Notes: generated from the letters alone by a model not told the origin. DNA of 64,000 nucleotides from Bradyrhizobium sp. LTSP849 (GCF_000938255.1 NZ_JYMR01000008.1:62001-126000); one strand, 5' to 3'; positions 25,124-33,325 are shown, numbered from the stretch's first letter. Numbers and translations are program-made.

Positions 25124-25137
25124 TTGATCCAGGTCAA
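25124..25137 (+). promoter_or_regulatory. FixK/FNR-type box, one mismatch
   Basis: TTGATCCAGGTCAA matches TTGAT-N4-ATCAA at 9 of 10 half-site positions and ends 61 bases before the hdeA-like ATG, the same spacing as the other boxes. Confidence 0.7.
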
Positions 25138-25198
25138 GCGGATGCTTCATCGCATGCAGAACCGTGTGAAAAAGGGATAGTCGCTGGTGGGACTACAG

Positions 25199-25501
25199 AT
25201 GGCTAGATTCAGAGTTCTCGGACCTGTCTTCGCACTGTTCGGCACGATGGCTCCGATTGAAGCAGCCAAAGCCCAGGTCATGGTCGACGTTTCCAAAATT
25301 ACCTGCGATCAGTATATCACGCAACGCATTACCCATAGTCAAACCGTCAATGTCTGGCTGAGCGGCTTCTATGCTGGTCGCCGGAATAATCCCATCGTCG
25401 ACACACAGGCTCTCAACCGCAATGCCAACAGGGTCTCGCGGTTCTGCGAATCACACCGCGACATGACGCTCCTGGATGCCGTGGAAGCGGCAACGAAATG
25501 A
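25199..25501 (+). CDS. HdeA/HdeB-family periplasmic acid-stress chaperone
   Basis: A 100-residue protein with a signal peptide (about residues 1-26, ending AKAQ). The mature part has the two-cysteine HdeA/HdeB layout: ITCDQYI near the start and RFCESH near the end, with a central WLSGFYAGRR. HdeA-type proteins are intrinsically active at low pH and keep periplasmic proteins soluble. ATG 25199 is preferred; GTG 25187 would add four residues and has AAGGGA upstream. A FixK-type box precedes it, so acid protection is probably linked to low oxygen here. The 3' end abuts a broken integrase segment. Confidence 0.85.
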   Translation: MARFRVLGPVFALFGTMAPIEAAKAQVMVDVSKITCDQYITQRITHSQTVNVWLSGFYAGRRNNPIVDTQALNRNANRVSRFCESHRDMTLLDAVEAATK

Positions 25502-25687
25502 CGCCAAGCCCACGTCCCGGAACGGACCCAAACCCATGAACCTTTCTTTGCCAGTCGCAGGCGATTTGAATCGGAAGACCCAACTCGCGTTCCCGTTGTT
25601 GTCGACGTCCGGCCTTAGCCCATCACCGTCGGCGAGCTTGTCGCCGGCCTTGGCGTTTTTCACTTTCAGTGCGGTGAGATTTCCCAT
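25502..25687 (-). pseudogene. N-terminal fragment of a P4-type phage integrase
   Basis: On the minus strand, ATG 25687 opens a product that starts MGNLTALKVKNAKAGDKL and continues NASWVFRFKSPATGKERFM and GLGPFRDVGLA. This is the N-terminal arm-binding (DUF4102) domain of P4-type tyrosine integrases, which normally run to about 400 residues. The similarity ends within a few bases of the hdeA stop codon, and no catalytic domain is present in any frame. It is a relic of an integrative element, cut off at the hdeA 3' end. Confidence 0.75.
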
Positions 25688-25699
25688 TCGCTTGCGCCA

Positions 25700-25871
25700 T
25701 CGAAGTGTCTGCCTTGTCCGACCAGCGGTCGGCGTCCAGAGCAACATGATGGCCACAATGGCAATAGACGAGGAGGCCGCGCACTCCCATCTCCCGCATC
25801 TTGCCGAAGGTAATCTTGATCGGCCGGCCGTCGGCGTGCGTAGGCGTGTGGCGGCGGACAGATCGAGGCAT
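25700..25871 (-). pseudogene. Fragment of a small rhizobial hypothetical gene
   Basis: The minus strand encodes RPIKITFGKMREMGVRGL followed by LVYCHCGHHVALDADRW, which resembles the first 40 residues of a small conserved rhizobial protein that usually continues with a second pair of Cys. The similarity breaks at DRWSD, and the frame runs into the integrase fragment. I recognise the pattern from memory only. Together with the integrase piece it makes 25502-25871 a patch of decayed accessory DNA. Confidence 0.5.
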
Positions 25872-25973
25872 GCCACCAATCGAAGCGGCGCGCCGGCACG
25901 AGTCAAATTCTCAATCCCGAGCTACTGCGCGTCGTGGTGCGGACGAAGCGAGCCGCCCTTTCACGCATCTTTG

Positions 25974-26267
25974 CTAATTGGCGGTGCTGCCGCTCTTGGC
26001 CTTAGACGACTGCTTCACAGCCGGCTTGGCCGGCGCGGCCGACTTCTTCGACGTATCATCGCCGCGGGCAGTTCCCCACGGATCGACCGGCTTCTGGTTC
26101 GGAACATTGTTGAGGGAGCGTTGATAGGCGCGCTCAGCCCGATCGTCTTCCGCCTTCTCCGACGGCGTCTTATCCTTGGGCTGTTCGCCATACTGTTGAA
26201 CATGGTCCTGCGCCAGCGCGGGGGCGGCGATCAGGGCAAGCATGACGGCGACGGCGATTTTGCGCAT
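25974..26267 (-). CDS. Small exported hypothetical protein
   Basis: A 97-residue protein with a clear signal peptide (MRKIAVAVMLALIAAPALAQ). The mature part is short, charged and proline/lysine-containing (PKDKTPSEKAEDDRAERAY, then NQKPVDPWG) with a lysine/serine-rich tail. ATG 26267 is preceded by GGGAG. Similar small secreted proteins with a DPWG segment are frequent in Bradyrhizobium; no function is known. It has no close operon partner. Confidence 0.7.
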   Translation of the reverse strand: MRKIAVAVMLALIAAPALAQDHVQQYGEQPKDKTPSEKAEDDRAERAYQRSLNNVPNQKPVDPWGTARGDDTSKKSAAPAKPAVKQSSKAKSGSTAN

Positions 26268-26722
26268 CAAGAAACTCCCGGTTCTGCGACGAGCATAACA
26301 TAGCGCCGATCGCGGCAGCAATGCAGCCGAGCGTGAGTTGGGTATGACGATGATCGGCAAGATGCTGGGGCGAGGGGCGCAACGTAAACAGCCTCGACAA
26401 AGCTCTCAACGGATTTTCCGAAGATGGCAGAATGCCATTGTTTTGCCCGACGGGTCAAACGGCGTTGCCGCGGATGCCAAAAGTATTGTGCCGCTGGGAC
26501 TTAGCTACTGTGCATGGGGTTGTTTTCGAGTTTTTGTGCTGACCCTGATCGTGCGACGAGCGCCGCTTGCCAAGGGAAGGGGAGGCCGAGGGAACCCGCC
26601 TTGAGAACCGATCCTCCTCCTATCCCGTTAAGAGGCTGAATACTCACCTCTTTCCGTCGGATCCAAATGCACCGTCAAGTGCGTCTCGTGGAACTTTCTC
26701 CTCATCCCCGCGTTATCGCGCC
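26268..26722. other. Intergenic region of about 450 bases, no supported gene
   Basis: I see no ORF with protein-like composition and a ribosome site on either strand. It contains the promoter of the divergent exported-protein gene at its left end and a lower-GC stretch at 26420-26560 including a TTTTGCCCGACGGGTCAAAC phrase that looks like a rhizobial intergenic repeat, though I could not confirm a second copy here. Confidence 0.5.
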
Positions 26723-26932
26723 ATGACAGAAGATATTTCCTTCCGACGCAAACCCCTGACTCCTGAACAGCGCCAGGCGCGCGATGCTTCGCGCCGGATC
26801 GAGGCGGAAAAGGCCATGCGCGACCATGAGGCCGCGCAGAAGGCGCTTTATGCCAACCGTGAGCGGCTGAGGGCCGAACGGCTCGCGCGCGAGCAAGCTG
26901 CTGGCAAAGAGACGGCCTCGAGCAAAGGCTGA
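26723..26932 (+). CDS. Small charged hypothetical protein
   Basis: A 69-residue soluble protein that begins MTEDISFRRKPLTPEQRQA and is almost entirely a charged helix (many Arg, Glu and Ala: RRIEAEKAMRDHEAAQKA), probably a coiled coil. ATG 26723 is used because the upstream in-frame part has no protein character. Its length and composition fit the small conserved proteins of unknown role in Bradyrhizobium. It faces a minus-strand small gene 48 bases further on. Confidence 0.6.
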   Translation: MTEDISFRRKPLTPEQRQARDASRRIEAEKAMRDHEAAQKALYANRERLRAERLAREQAAGKETASSKG

Positions 26933-26980
26933 CCGGACAAGCCTCGCGCAGGTATTCTCACTAAACGCGAATGGCCTGGC

Positions 26981-27205
26981 TTAGTGCCGGGAAGGGAGCG
27001 CGGCGTTCAGAGCGATCTTCAGTGCTTGGACGGCACCAGCCAATGGCCCGCGGGCCGGGGCCTGCGCCTCGATGGCTTCGGCTGCGAGGCGACAGTCGTC
27101 GGCCACCTTCAGAAGCCCGGTTCGGGCGAGGTCCATGGTCGAGAGCGCAGCCTGCTCCAGGCACACACGCTCAAGCCGTCGAAATTCCCGAAGCTCTCTG
27201 TTCAT
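26981..27205 (-). CDS. Small helical hypothetical protein
   Basis: A 74-residue soluble protein, mostly alpha-helical: it begins MNRELREFRRLERVCLEQAA and has LARTGLLKVADDCRLAAEA. The sequence reads like a real small protein (regular Arg/Leu heptads, one Cys in each half), and similar short proteins occur in rhizobial genomes. No domain is recognised. Another reading frame across the same DNA is lower in protein-like character. Confidence 0.55.
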   Translation of the reverse strand: MNRELREFRRLERVCLEQAALSTMDLARTGLLKVADDCRLAAEAIEAQAPARGPLAGAVQALKIALNAALPSRH

Positions 27206-27370
27206 GCGTCGGCTCTCGATGTCCCCAAAGCCATGCGGCCGTGAGTCTGCTTAACGAACAGTAAACATCGTCGCTTAGCCGATCAGGCTGGTGCGGAGCT
27301 GACGGGCACGTCCGGTCGGCCTGCACCAAGCTGTGCCGTGGCTTGAGGCGAAGGGCCAAGGCGACCCGCC

Positions 27371-27949
27371 TCACTCGGCGTGCTTGCGCATGCCGCTGTC
27401 GCTGAGCTTGTCGACATAGGCAATACCGATCGCCGAGACCACGAAGGTGATGTGGATCAGCACCTGCCACATCACGCCTGTCTCGGTAAAGCCGGCGCGG
27501 TCCGAGCCGAGATTGCCGGCCTCGATGAAGGTGCGCAACAGCGCGATCGAGGAGATGCCGATAATCGCCATCGCGAGCTTGATCTTGAGGACGCTCGCAT
27601 TGACGTGGCCGAGCCATTCCGGCTCGTCGGGATGGCCCTGGAGATCGAGCCGGGAGACGAAGGTCTCGTAGCCGCCGACGATGACCATCACGAGCAAATT
27701 CGAGATCATCACGACGTCGATCAGCGCCAGCACGCTCATCATGATCTGCTGTTCGGTGAGGTCGATCGCGTGCCAGGAGAGGTGCCAGAGCTCCTTCAGG
27801 AACAGCACGATGTAGACGCATTGCGCCACGATCAGCCCGAGATAGAGCGGCAGTTGCAGCCAGCGCGAGCCGAAGATGATCATTGGCAACAGGGCCAGGC
27901 GCGGCGCTGGCGGGCGGGGTCCGGTGCTGGTTTCAGGCTCGGCCGACAT
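27371..27949 (-). CDS. YqhA / UPF0114 family inner-membrane protein
   Basis: A 192-residue protein with about four membrane helices. Conserved blocks of the UPF0114/YqhA (TIGR00645) family are present: FGSRWLQLPLYLGLIVAQ at the start, DVVMISNLLVMVIVGGYETFVSRLD in the middle, and VLKIKLAMAIIGISSIALL followed by HITFVVSAIGIAYVDKL at the end. The role of the family is unknown. ATG 27949 lies in the promoter region opposite a small exported-protein gene. Confidence 0.88.
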   Translation of the reverse strand: MSAEPETSTGPRPPAPRLALLPMIIFGSRWLQLPLYLGLIVAQCVYIVLFLKELWHLSWHAIDLTEQQIMMSVLALIDVVMISNLLVMVIVGGYETFVSRLDLQGHPDEPEWLGHVNASVLKIKLAMAIIGISSIALLRTFIEAGNLGSDRAGFTETGVMWQVLIHITFVVSAIGIAYVDKLSDSGMRKHAE

Positions 27950-28104
27950 TCGGTGTCCACGCGTTGAAGTGACGTTGATCCCATGTAGCCCGGCAAGATG
28001 GCCGACGGAAGACGCGATCCTGCTCGCGGCCTGGGGATCGCGCCGTCCCGTGCTATCCTGCCCGAAAGGCCGTCGCGCACACGGCCCGGATCGGAGGCCG
28101 ACAG

Positions 28105-28380
28105 GTGTCCTGCAATATCGCCGGTATCGCGCTCAGCGCGATCGTGATCCTTTGTACCGGTACCACGGGTGTGTCGGCGTTGCCGCTGACGCCATTTCGC
28201 GATGCGGCGCAGGCGCAGCGGCATTGCCCCGTCGACAAGGTGGTGTGGCTGGATTTCAGGAAAGGCGTCTACTACGCCAGGGGACAGAAGCGCTACGGCC
28301 AGGGTTTTGAGGGAAGCTTCGTCTGCCTGAATGAAGCCCGCGACAGCCTCTACCGCCGCTCGCTGTTGGGTTTGCGCTGA
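28105..28380 (+). CDS. Small exported hypothetical protein
   Basis: A 91-residue protein with a signal peptide (about residues 1-25, ending VSALP) and a short mature domain with two Cys (QRHCPVDKVVWLDFRKGVY and SFVCLNEARD) that may form a disulfide. The sequence HCPVDKVVWLD...G-Y resembles small secreted proteins seen in rhizobia; function unknown. The start is GTG 28105 with no strong ribosome site, so the exact start is uncertain. Confidence 0.6.
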   Translation: MSCNIAGIALSAIVILCTGTTGVSALPLTPFRDAAQAQRHCPVDKVVWLDFRKGVYYARGQKRYGQGFEGSFVCLNEARDSLYRRSLLGLR

Positions 28381-28414
28381 ATGGCGCGTGGCTGAGCCTG
28401 AGAAGGAGCCTCAG

Positions 28415-28543
28415 TTACTTCTGGTTCGGCATCTGCACCGGCACGTGCGGGGAGGTGCTGATGACCCGGGGACTTCCGTCAGGATAGGTGCGGTCGCCGC
28501 GGATCAGCGATTCCAGGACCAGGAAGAATTTCTCGGCAAGCAT
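28415..28543 (-). CDS. 42-residue small protein
   Basis: The minus strand holds an ATG ORF of 42 codons: MLAEKFFLVLESLIRG, then DRTYPDGSPRVISTSPHVPV and a short polar tail before TAA. A hydrophobic N-terminal helix followed by a proline-rich, conserved-looking segment suggests a genuine protein. The ATG is preceded by GAGGGTGA. It is below common annotation length cut-offs. Confidence 0.6.
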   Translation of the reverse strand: MLAEKFFLVLESLIRGDRTYPDGSPRVISTSPHVPVQMPNQK

Positions 28544-28701
28544 GTGCGTCACCCTCGTTGGTGATGGCCTCTTGAAATGAGTCGAGGCGCCGACCGCGAA
28601 AATTCAATCAACTAAACGGGAGTAGAGCTATCCCGGACAAATACGCATGCTGCGTCGCAGTAGTGCAGCGGGTCTCGCAAGGTGGAAGCGCGGTTGGAGG
28701 A

Positions 28702-28800
28702 TCAGCCGAAGGCCAGAGCCACAAGGCTCGAGCAGAGCAGGAAAAGACCGCCAGCGGTCAATGCCAGGAAGCCATCGGATACGAGGTCATGGTTGCGCAT
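28702..28800 (-). CDS. 32-residue small membrane protein
   Basis: The minus strand encodes MRNHDLVSDGFLALTAGG followed by LFLLCSSLVALAFG and TGA: a short polar N-terminus, then one membrane helix. An AGCAGGTG ribosome site lies before the ATG. Together with its neighbours at 28415 and 28904 it is one of three very short minus-strand genes in this otherwise empty interval. Confidence 0.5.
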   Translation of the reverse strand: MRNHDLVSDGFLALTAGGLFLLCSSLVALAFG

Positions 28801-28903
28801 GGGACACCTGCTGCTCTCGTCTTTGATGCTCGGTCGGATCGATTAAAATTGCCCGAACGCGCTGTCATGAAGAGGTGATGCAATGTCGCCCGCGCGAGTG
28901 CCT

Positions 28904-28993
28904 TCAGGCCCTCGTGCGGTAGCCTTCAAACGCATGGGCCAGGAAGATCCCCGCGCTTACCAAACCCATCAGTGCCGAAACCGTCTCGATCAT
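28904..28993 (-). CDS. 29-residue small membrane protein
   Basis: The minus strand encodes MIETVSALMGLVSAGIFLAH followed by AFEGYRTRA and TGA. One membrane helix with a short basic C-terminal tail. The pattern resembles tiny rhizobial membrane proteins that I recall as MIDTLSALMGLLSAG-type, but I cannot verify that here. The ribosome site is weak. Confidence 0.5.
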   Translation of the reverse strand: MIETVSALMGLVSAGIFLAHAFEGYRTRA

Positions 28994-29349
28994 CGTTAAA
29001 TTCCAATCCGCCCTTGCACGCGAGAAAACGCGGGCGGCCCTGCACAGTCAAAAGAATTCCAGTGAGAATCGAGACAATGGGGGTGGAGTGAGGATTTGGC
29101 GCAACAGATTGTTCAGGACTGGCACAAACGAGGCTGTCGTGCTCCGTAGATCAACGGGGAAGGGCGAACGTCCTGTTTACCATCTCGGCGCGAACGCTGT
29201 GGGCTCCCCATTTCCGCCGTGTTCCGGTTGCGTTATCGTCGCGACTTCCGAGCGCGGTGGTGGGCCGCCTCGGAGCTTGCGGACCGGAAGGTGATCCCCG
29301 TAGCCAAAGCGGGTTGGGTCCATCTCCGGCGAAATGGTATTTGGGGCGA

Positions 29350-30270
29350 ATGGGGATCCGACGATCAGATTCGGTGGTGCGGGCCGCGCGTAGCGTTGCG
29401 GCGGTCGCCACCTGCCTAGCGCTCGCCAATTGCGCCTCGTCGGGCAAATTCGCCAGCCGCGTCGACCCGAAATACGGCGTGTCCTCGAGCCCGCGGGTCG
29501 TAGCTTGGGGTGATCCAGTCCCGAAGGGGGGCGGCACCTACCGCGTTGGCAAGCCCTATGTGGTTGGAGGACGGACCTACGTGCCGGAGGAGGACGTCAA
29601 CTACCGCGCCGAGGGCATGGCGTCCTGGTACGGCGACGATTTCCACGGCCGCCAGACTGCCAATGGCGAAGTGTTCGACATGGGCTCGCTGACGGCGGCG
29701 CATCCGACGCTGCCGATGCCGTCCTATGCGCGGGTGACCAACCTCTCGAATGGCATGTCTCTGATCGTCCGCGTCAATGACCGCGGGCCCTATCACGGCA
29801 ACCGGCTTATCGATGTTTCGAACAAAGCCGCCGAACTCCTTGAATTCAAAGGCAATGGTATCGCCAGGGTCCGCGTCGAATACGTCGGCCGGGCGCCGCT
29901 TGAAGGCTCCGACGACCGCCAGTTAATGGCCACCTTGCGCACCGGCGTTCCGGCGCCGTCGCCCTCGATGGTCCGGGTCGCCTCGGCGAGGCCCTTCGTG
30001 CCGGAGCTGCCGTCATCGACCCGCGGCGCCATCCGCGGCGAGGTTCCGACGCCGGAGGGGCGGCCCTACAATCTCGGCAACACTTCAGCCGATGTCGCCT
30101 CGATCAATGCGACCTCGGAGATGTCGGCCTCGAGCCGCAGCCGTGGCCGCGCGCTCCAGAACGCCCGCGCCGTGTCCTATGACGAGGACGGCCGCTACGC
30201 GACAGACAATGGCCCGTCTGACGGCGCTGCCGAGGCCCGCGGCATCCTGAGCGGTCGCGGGCTGTACTAA
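29350..30270 (+). CDS. rlpA: RlpA-like septal/peptidoglycan lipoprotein
   Basis: A 306-residue lipoprotein: signal peptide with lipobox LANC (acylated Cys near residue 28), then the double-psi beta-barrel typical of RlpA (GMASWYGDDFHGRQTANGE, then AHPTLPMPSYARVTNL and VRVNDRGPYHGNRLIDVS). RlpA proteins act on denuded glycan strands at the septum; the SPOR domain often found at the C-terminus is not evident here, the tail being low-complexity. ATG 29350 has GGGGCGA upstream; upstream in-frame codons are not needed. The stop overlaps the convergent hydrolase gene by 4 bases. Confidence 0.88.
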   Translation: MGIRRSDSVVRAARSVAAVATCLALANCASSGKFASRVDPKYGVSSSPRVVAWGDPVPKGGGTYRVGKPYVVGGRTYVPEEDVNYRAEGMASWYGDDFHGRQTANGEVFDMGSLTAAHPTLPMPSYARVTNLSNGMSLIVRVNDRGPYHGNRLIDVSNKAAELLEFKGNGIARVRVEYVGRAPLEGSDDRQLMATLRTGVPAPSPSMVRVASARPFVPELPSSTRGAIRGEVPTPEGRPYNLGNTSADVASINATSEMSASSRSRGRALQNARAVSYDEDGRYATDNGPSDGAAEARGILSGRGLY

Positions 30271-31220
30271 GCCGCACTCTCCCTCAGGAATCTGATCAGC
30301 GCGGCGTTGACCTCGTCCGGCCGCTCCTGCTGCACCCAATGGCCGGCCCCCTCGATGATCAATTTCCGTGTGAGATTGGGCAGCACGCGCTCCAGCTCGT
30401 TGACGCGTTTGGCGCCGATCAGCCCGGTGATAACGGCGTCGTCTGAGCCGGCAAGGAAGAGGGAGGGCTGGTGGATCTGCGCATCCTGCCAGGGCGCGGT
30501 CAGCTCCCAATTGCGATCGAGGTTGCGATACCAGTTCAGCCCGCCGCGGAAACCGGATTTGCGGAAGGCTTCGGTGAAATAAGCAAGGTCGGCCTCGCTC
30601 AGCCACGCCGGCAGTGGCTCCTCTTCCGTCGCGTGCCCGAGAAAGCCCTTGCCCTCCTGGACGAACATCGCGGCGGCCGGATCGGCAAGTCCACGCCCGC
30701 CGAGCACGGTGCGCATGGTGCGGGCGACGTCATGCTCGAACTCGGCTTCCGCGACACCCGGGGCCTGGAAATACTGCCAGTAGAAGTTGGTCACGCCGCC
30801 CTTGCGCAACAGCTCGAGCGGCTTGCCGCGGCCGCGGAACGGTGGCGGCACACTGAGGCCCGCGACAGCCGTGAAGACATCGGGACGGAACAGTGCCGCA
30901 TGCCAAGCGACCGGCGCGCCCCAGTCGTGGCCGACCACAATCGCCTTGGTCTCGCCGAGCGCCTGGACCAGGCCCACCACGTCACCGACCATGTCGAAGA
31001 TTGAATAGGCGGCCACGTCGGACGGCGCCGAGCTTTCGCCGTAGCCGCGCATGTCGGGGGCGACGACGTGAAATCCGGCGGCCGCGAGCGCCGGAATCTG
31101 ATGCCGCCAGGAATAGGACAATTCCGGCCAGCCATGGCACAGCACCACCAGCGGTCCCTGGCCGGCCTCGCGGATGAAGAGGTCGATCCCATTGGCCTTG
31201 ACGACGCGGGTGGATGACAT
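30267..31220 (-). CDS. Alpha/beta hydrolase, epoxide-hydrolase-like
   Basis: A 317-residue enzyme. HGWPELSYSWRHQIPAL carries the oxyanion-hole HGWP motif; the nucleophile is the Asp of VVGHDWGAPVAW, the mark of epoxide hydrolases and haloalkane dehalogenases; the general base His is in GAGHWVQQE. A cap-domain Tyr is likely in YWQYF. It best fits soluble epoxide hydrolase, EC 3.3.2, of unknown substrate. It starts at ATG 31220, divergent from the dacC-like gene, and converges on rlpA. Confidence 0.85.
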   Translation of the reverse strand: MSSTRVVKANGIDLFIREAGQGPLVVLCHGWPELSYSWRHQIPALAAAGFHVVAPDMRGYGESSAPSDVAAYSIFDMVGDVVGLVQALGETKAIVVGHDWGAPVAWHAALFRPDVFTAVAGLSVPPPFRGRGKPLELLRKGGVTNFYWQYFQAPGVAEAEFEHDVARTMRTVLGGRGLADPAAAMFVQEGKGFLGHATEEEPLPAWLSEADLAYFTEAFRKSGFRGGLNWYRNLDRNWELTAPWQDAQIHQPSLFLAGSDDAVITGLIGAKRVNELERVLPNLTRKLIIEGAGHWVQQERPDEVNAALIRFLRESAA

Positions 31221-31373
31221 CGCTTTTCCGCCTTGTTTCAGGGGTTTGGTCGAGAAACATCAGGTGCCACGATAGGGGCGCGATGAGAATCGTGCAATCT
31301 CCGGGGCAAGCAGCCATCCTCGTGTTGTTCGCACCGGTTCCAACTGTTAGAACGCCGCTCTCAGGGCTTCGCC

Positions 31374-32636
31374 ATGGCATTTCCTCTCACTTCGCTGCAT
31401 CTCACCCGGTTCACGGCCGGAGCCTTGATGCGCGGGCTCGTTGCCGGGCTGCTGGTCGCGAGCGTCAGTTGGGGCGGGGTCCTCTATGCCGCCAACCAGA
31501 GCGTCCAGGGCGCCAAGAAAACCGAGGACGCGGGCTTTGACGGCGATGCCCCCACCGCGATCCTGATCGAGGCCTCCTCTGGCAGCGTGCTGTTCGAGAA
31601 GAACGCCGACGAGCTGCGCGCGCCGTCCAGCATGATGAAGCTTGTGACCGCGGAAGTCGTGTTCAACGCGATCAGGAAGGGCGACGTCAAGCTGACCGAC
31701 GAATACCGGATCAGTGAGAATGCCTGGCGCAGGGGCGGGGCGCCCTCCGGCGGCTCAACCATGTTCGCCGCGATCAACAGCAAGGTCTCGGTCGACGACC
31801 TCCTGCATGGCGCTATCATCCAGAGCGGCAACGACGCCTGCATCGCGCTCGCCGAAGGCATCGCCGGCAGCGAGCGCATCTTCGCATCGGATTTCATGAC
31901 CAAGCGCGCTCGCGAACTTGGCCTCGCCAAATCGACCTTCGGCAACTCCAACGGTTTGCCGGACCCCGGCAACAAGATGACGGTGCGCGAGCTCGGAATC
32001 CTCGCCCGCCATATCATCCTGGACTTCCCCGAATTCTACAAGCTGTTCGGCGAGAAGGAGTACACTTGGAACAAGATCCGCCAGCCCAACCGCAATCCGC
32101 TGCTGAATTCGATGGAAGGCGCTGATGGCCTGAAGACCGGCTACACCAAGGAAGGCGGCTACGGCATGGTCGGCTCGGCCGTGCAGAACGGCACGCGGCT
32201 GATCGTCGTGGTCAACGGGCTGGAAGATCCCGAGGACCGCGCCACCGAAGCCAAGAAAATGCTGGAATGGGGCTTTCGCAATTTCGAGACCCGCACGCTG
32301 ATCGCTGCCGACCAGCAAGTCGGCTACGCCAAGGTGTTTGGCGGTGAGAGCCGCTCGGTGAAGCTCGTCGCGAAAGAGCCCGTGAAGGTGATGGTGCACA
32401 AGAGCGGCGGCGACAAGCTGATCGCGCGCGTCGTCTATAGCGGCCCGGTGCGTGCGCCTGTAGAGGCCGGCCAGAAGGTCGGCGTGGTGCGGGTCTGGCG
32501 CAGCGGCAACATCGCGGTGGAGACGCCGGTCTATGCCGCCGAAGCGATCGGTACCGGCTCGACCGTTCGGCGCGCGATCGACGGCGCCAGCGAGCTCGTG
32601 ATCGGCATGTTTCGCGCAGGCGCCGAGAAGCTCTGA
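31374..32636 (+). CDS. dacC: D-alanyl-D-alanine carboxypeptidase (PBP5/6 type)
   Basis: A 420-residue penicillin-binding protein of the S11 family with a signal peptide (about residues 18-40). Catalytic motifs: SxxK in PSSMMKLVTAE, SGN in IQSGNDACIALAEG, and KTG in GLKTGYTKEGGYGM. The C-terminal domain has the PBP5_C beta fold and an amphipathic end. The enzyme trims the terminal D-Ala of peptidoglycan pentapeptides. ATG 31374 is used; ATG 31428 is possible and gives a shorter signal peptide. First gene of a run with tmk, holB, metG, tatD and an MBL gene, all in one direction and tightly spaced. Confidence 0.92.
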   Translation: MAFPLTSLHLTRFTAGALMRGLVAGLLVASVSWGGVLYAANQSVQGAKKTEDAGFDGDAPTAILIEASSGSVLFEKNADELRAPSSMMKLVTAEVVFNAIRKGDVKLTDEYRISENAWRRGGAPSGGSTMFAAINSKVSVDDLLHGAIIQSGNDACIALAEGIAGSERIFASDFMTKRARELGLAKSTFGNSNGLPDPGNKMTVRELGILARHIILDFPEFYKLFGEKEYTWNKIRQPNRNPLLNSMEGADGLKTGYTKEGGYGMVGSAVQNGTRLIVVVNGLEDPEDRATEAKKMLEWGFRNFETRTLIAADQQVGYAKVFGGESRSVKLVAKEPVKVMVHKSGGDKLIARVVYSGPVRAPVEAGQKVGVVRVWRSGNIAVETPVYAAEAIGTGSTVRRAIDGASELVIGMFRAGAEKL

Positions 32637-32638
32637 TC

Positions 32639-33325
32639 ATGAATGAGATCGCGGGACAGCGGCCGTCCGGACGCGGACGCTTCATCACCTTTGAAGGCGG
32701 CGAGGGGACGGGCAAGTCGACCCAGATCAAGAAGCTTGCCGACCGCCTCAATGCGGCCAAGTTGCGCACCCTCGTCACGCGCGAGCCCGGCGGCTCCCCT
32801 GGCGCCGAGATCATGCGCCATCTGGTGCTGTCGGGCATGGGCAAGCTGCTCGGACCCGAGGCCGAGACGCTGCTGTTTGCCGCCGCGCGCGACGACCATG
32901 TCCGCACATTGATCGCGCCCGCGCTCAGTCAAGGCACCTGGGTGCTGTGCGATCGGTTCGCCGACTCGACGCGAGCCTATCAGGGCAGCCTCGGCCGCGT
33001 GCCGGCCGCGCTCATCAACGCGATGCAGCGGGTCACGATCGGCGATCTCAAGCCGGATCTCACCATCGTCCTCGACCTGCCGGTCGAGATCGGCTTGCAG
33101 CGCGCCGCCACGCGGCGCGGCAGCGGCACACCTGACAGGTTCGAGGGTGAGAACCTCAAGTTTCATCAGGGCCTGCGCGAGGCCTATCGCAAGATCGCGG
33201 CAGATGAGCCCGGGCGCTGCGTGCTGATCGACGCCAATTCCGACCTCGACACGGTCGCTAGCCGCGTCTGGACCGCGCTGCGCGAACGTCTGCTTCCTAC
33301 GCCGGCATCGGTGGTTTCAGCATGA
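32639..33325 (+). CDS. tmk: Thymidylate kinase
   Basis: A 228-residue kinase: P-loop FEGGEGTGKSTQ, DR motif in VLCDRFADSTRAYQG with the following conserved GRVP region, and a lid region (RRGSGTPDRFEGENLKF). It phosphorylates dTMP to dTDP. The start at 32639 follows the dacC stop by 2 bases. It overlaps holB by 4 bases. Confidence 0.95.
   Translation: MNEIAGQRPSGRGRFITFEGGEGTGKSTQIKKLADRLNAAKLRTLVTREPGGSPGAEIMRHLVLSGMGKLLGPEAETLLFAAARDDHVRTLIAPALSQGTWVLCDRFADSTRAYQGSLGRVPAALINAMQRVTIGDLKPDLTIVLDLPVEIGLQRAATRRGSGTPDRFEGENLKFHQGLREAYRKIAADEPGRCVLIDANSDLDTVASRVWTALRERLLPTPASVVSA

Noticed and set aside
25476..26303. 275-residue plus-strand ORF
   Set aside because: It crosses the integrase remnant and the exported-protein gene in antisense and has no domain.
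28663..28878. 71-residue plus-strand ORF
   Set aside because: It overlaps the 32-residue minus-strand membrane ORF and has a weaker, low-complexity composition.
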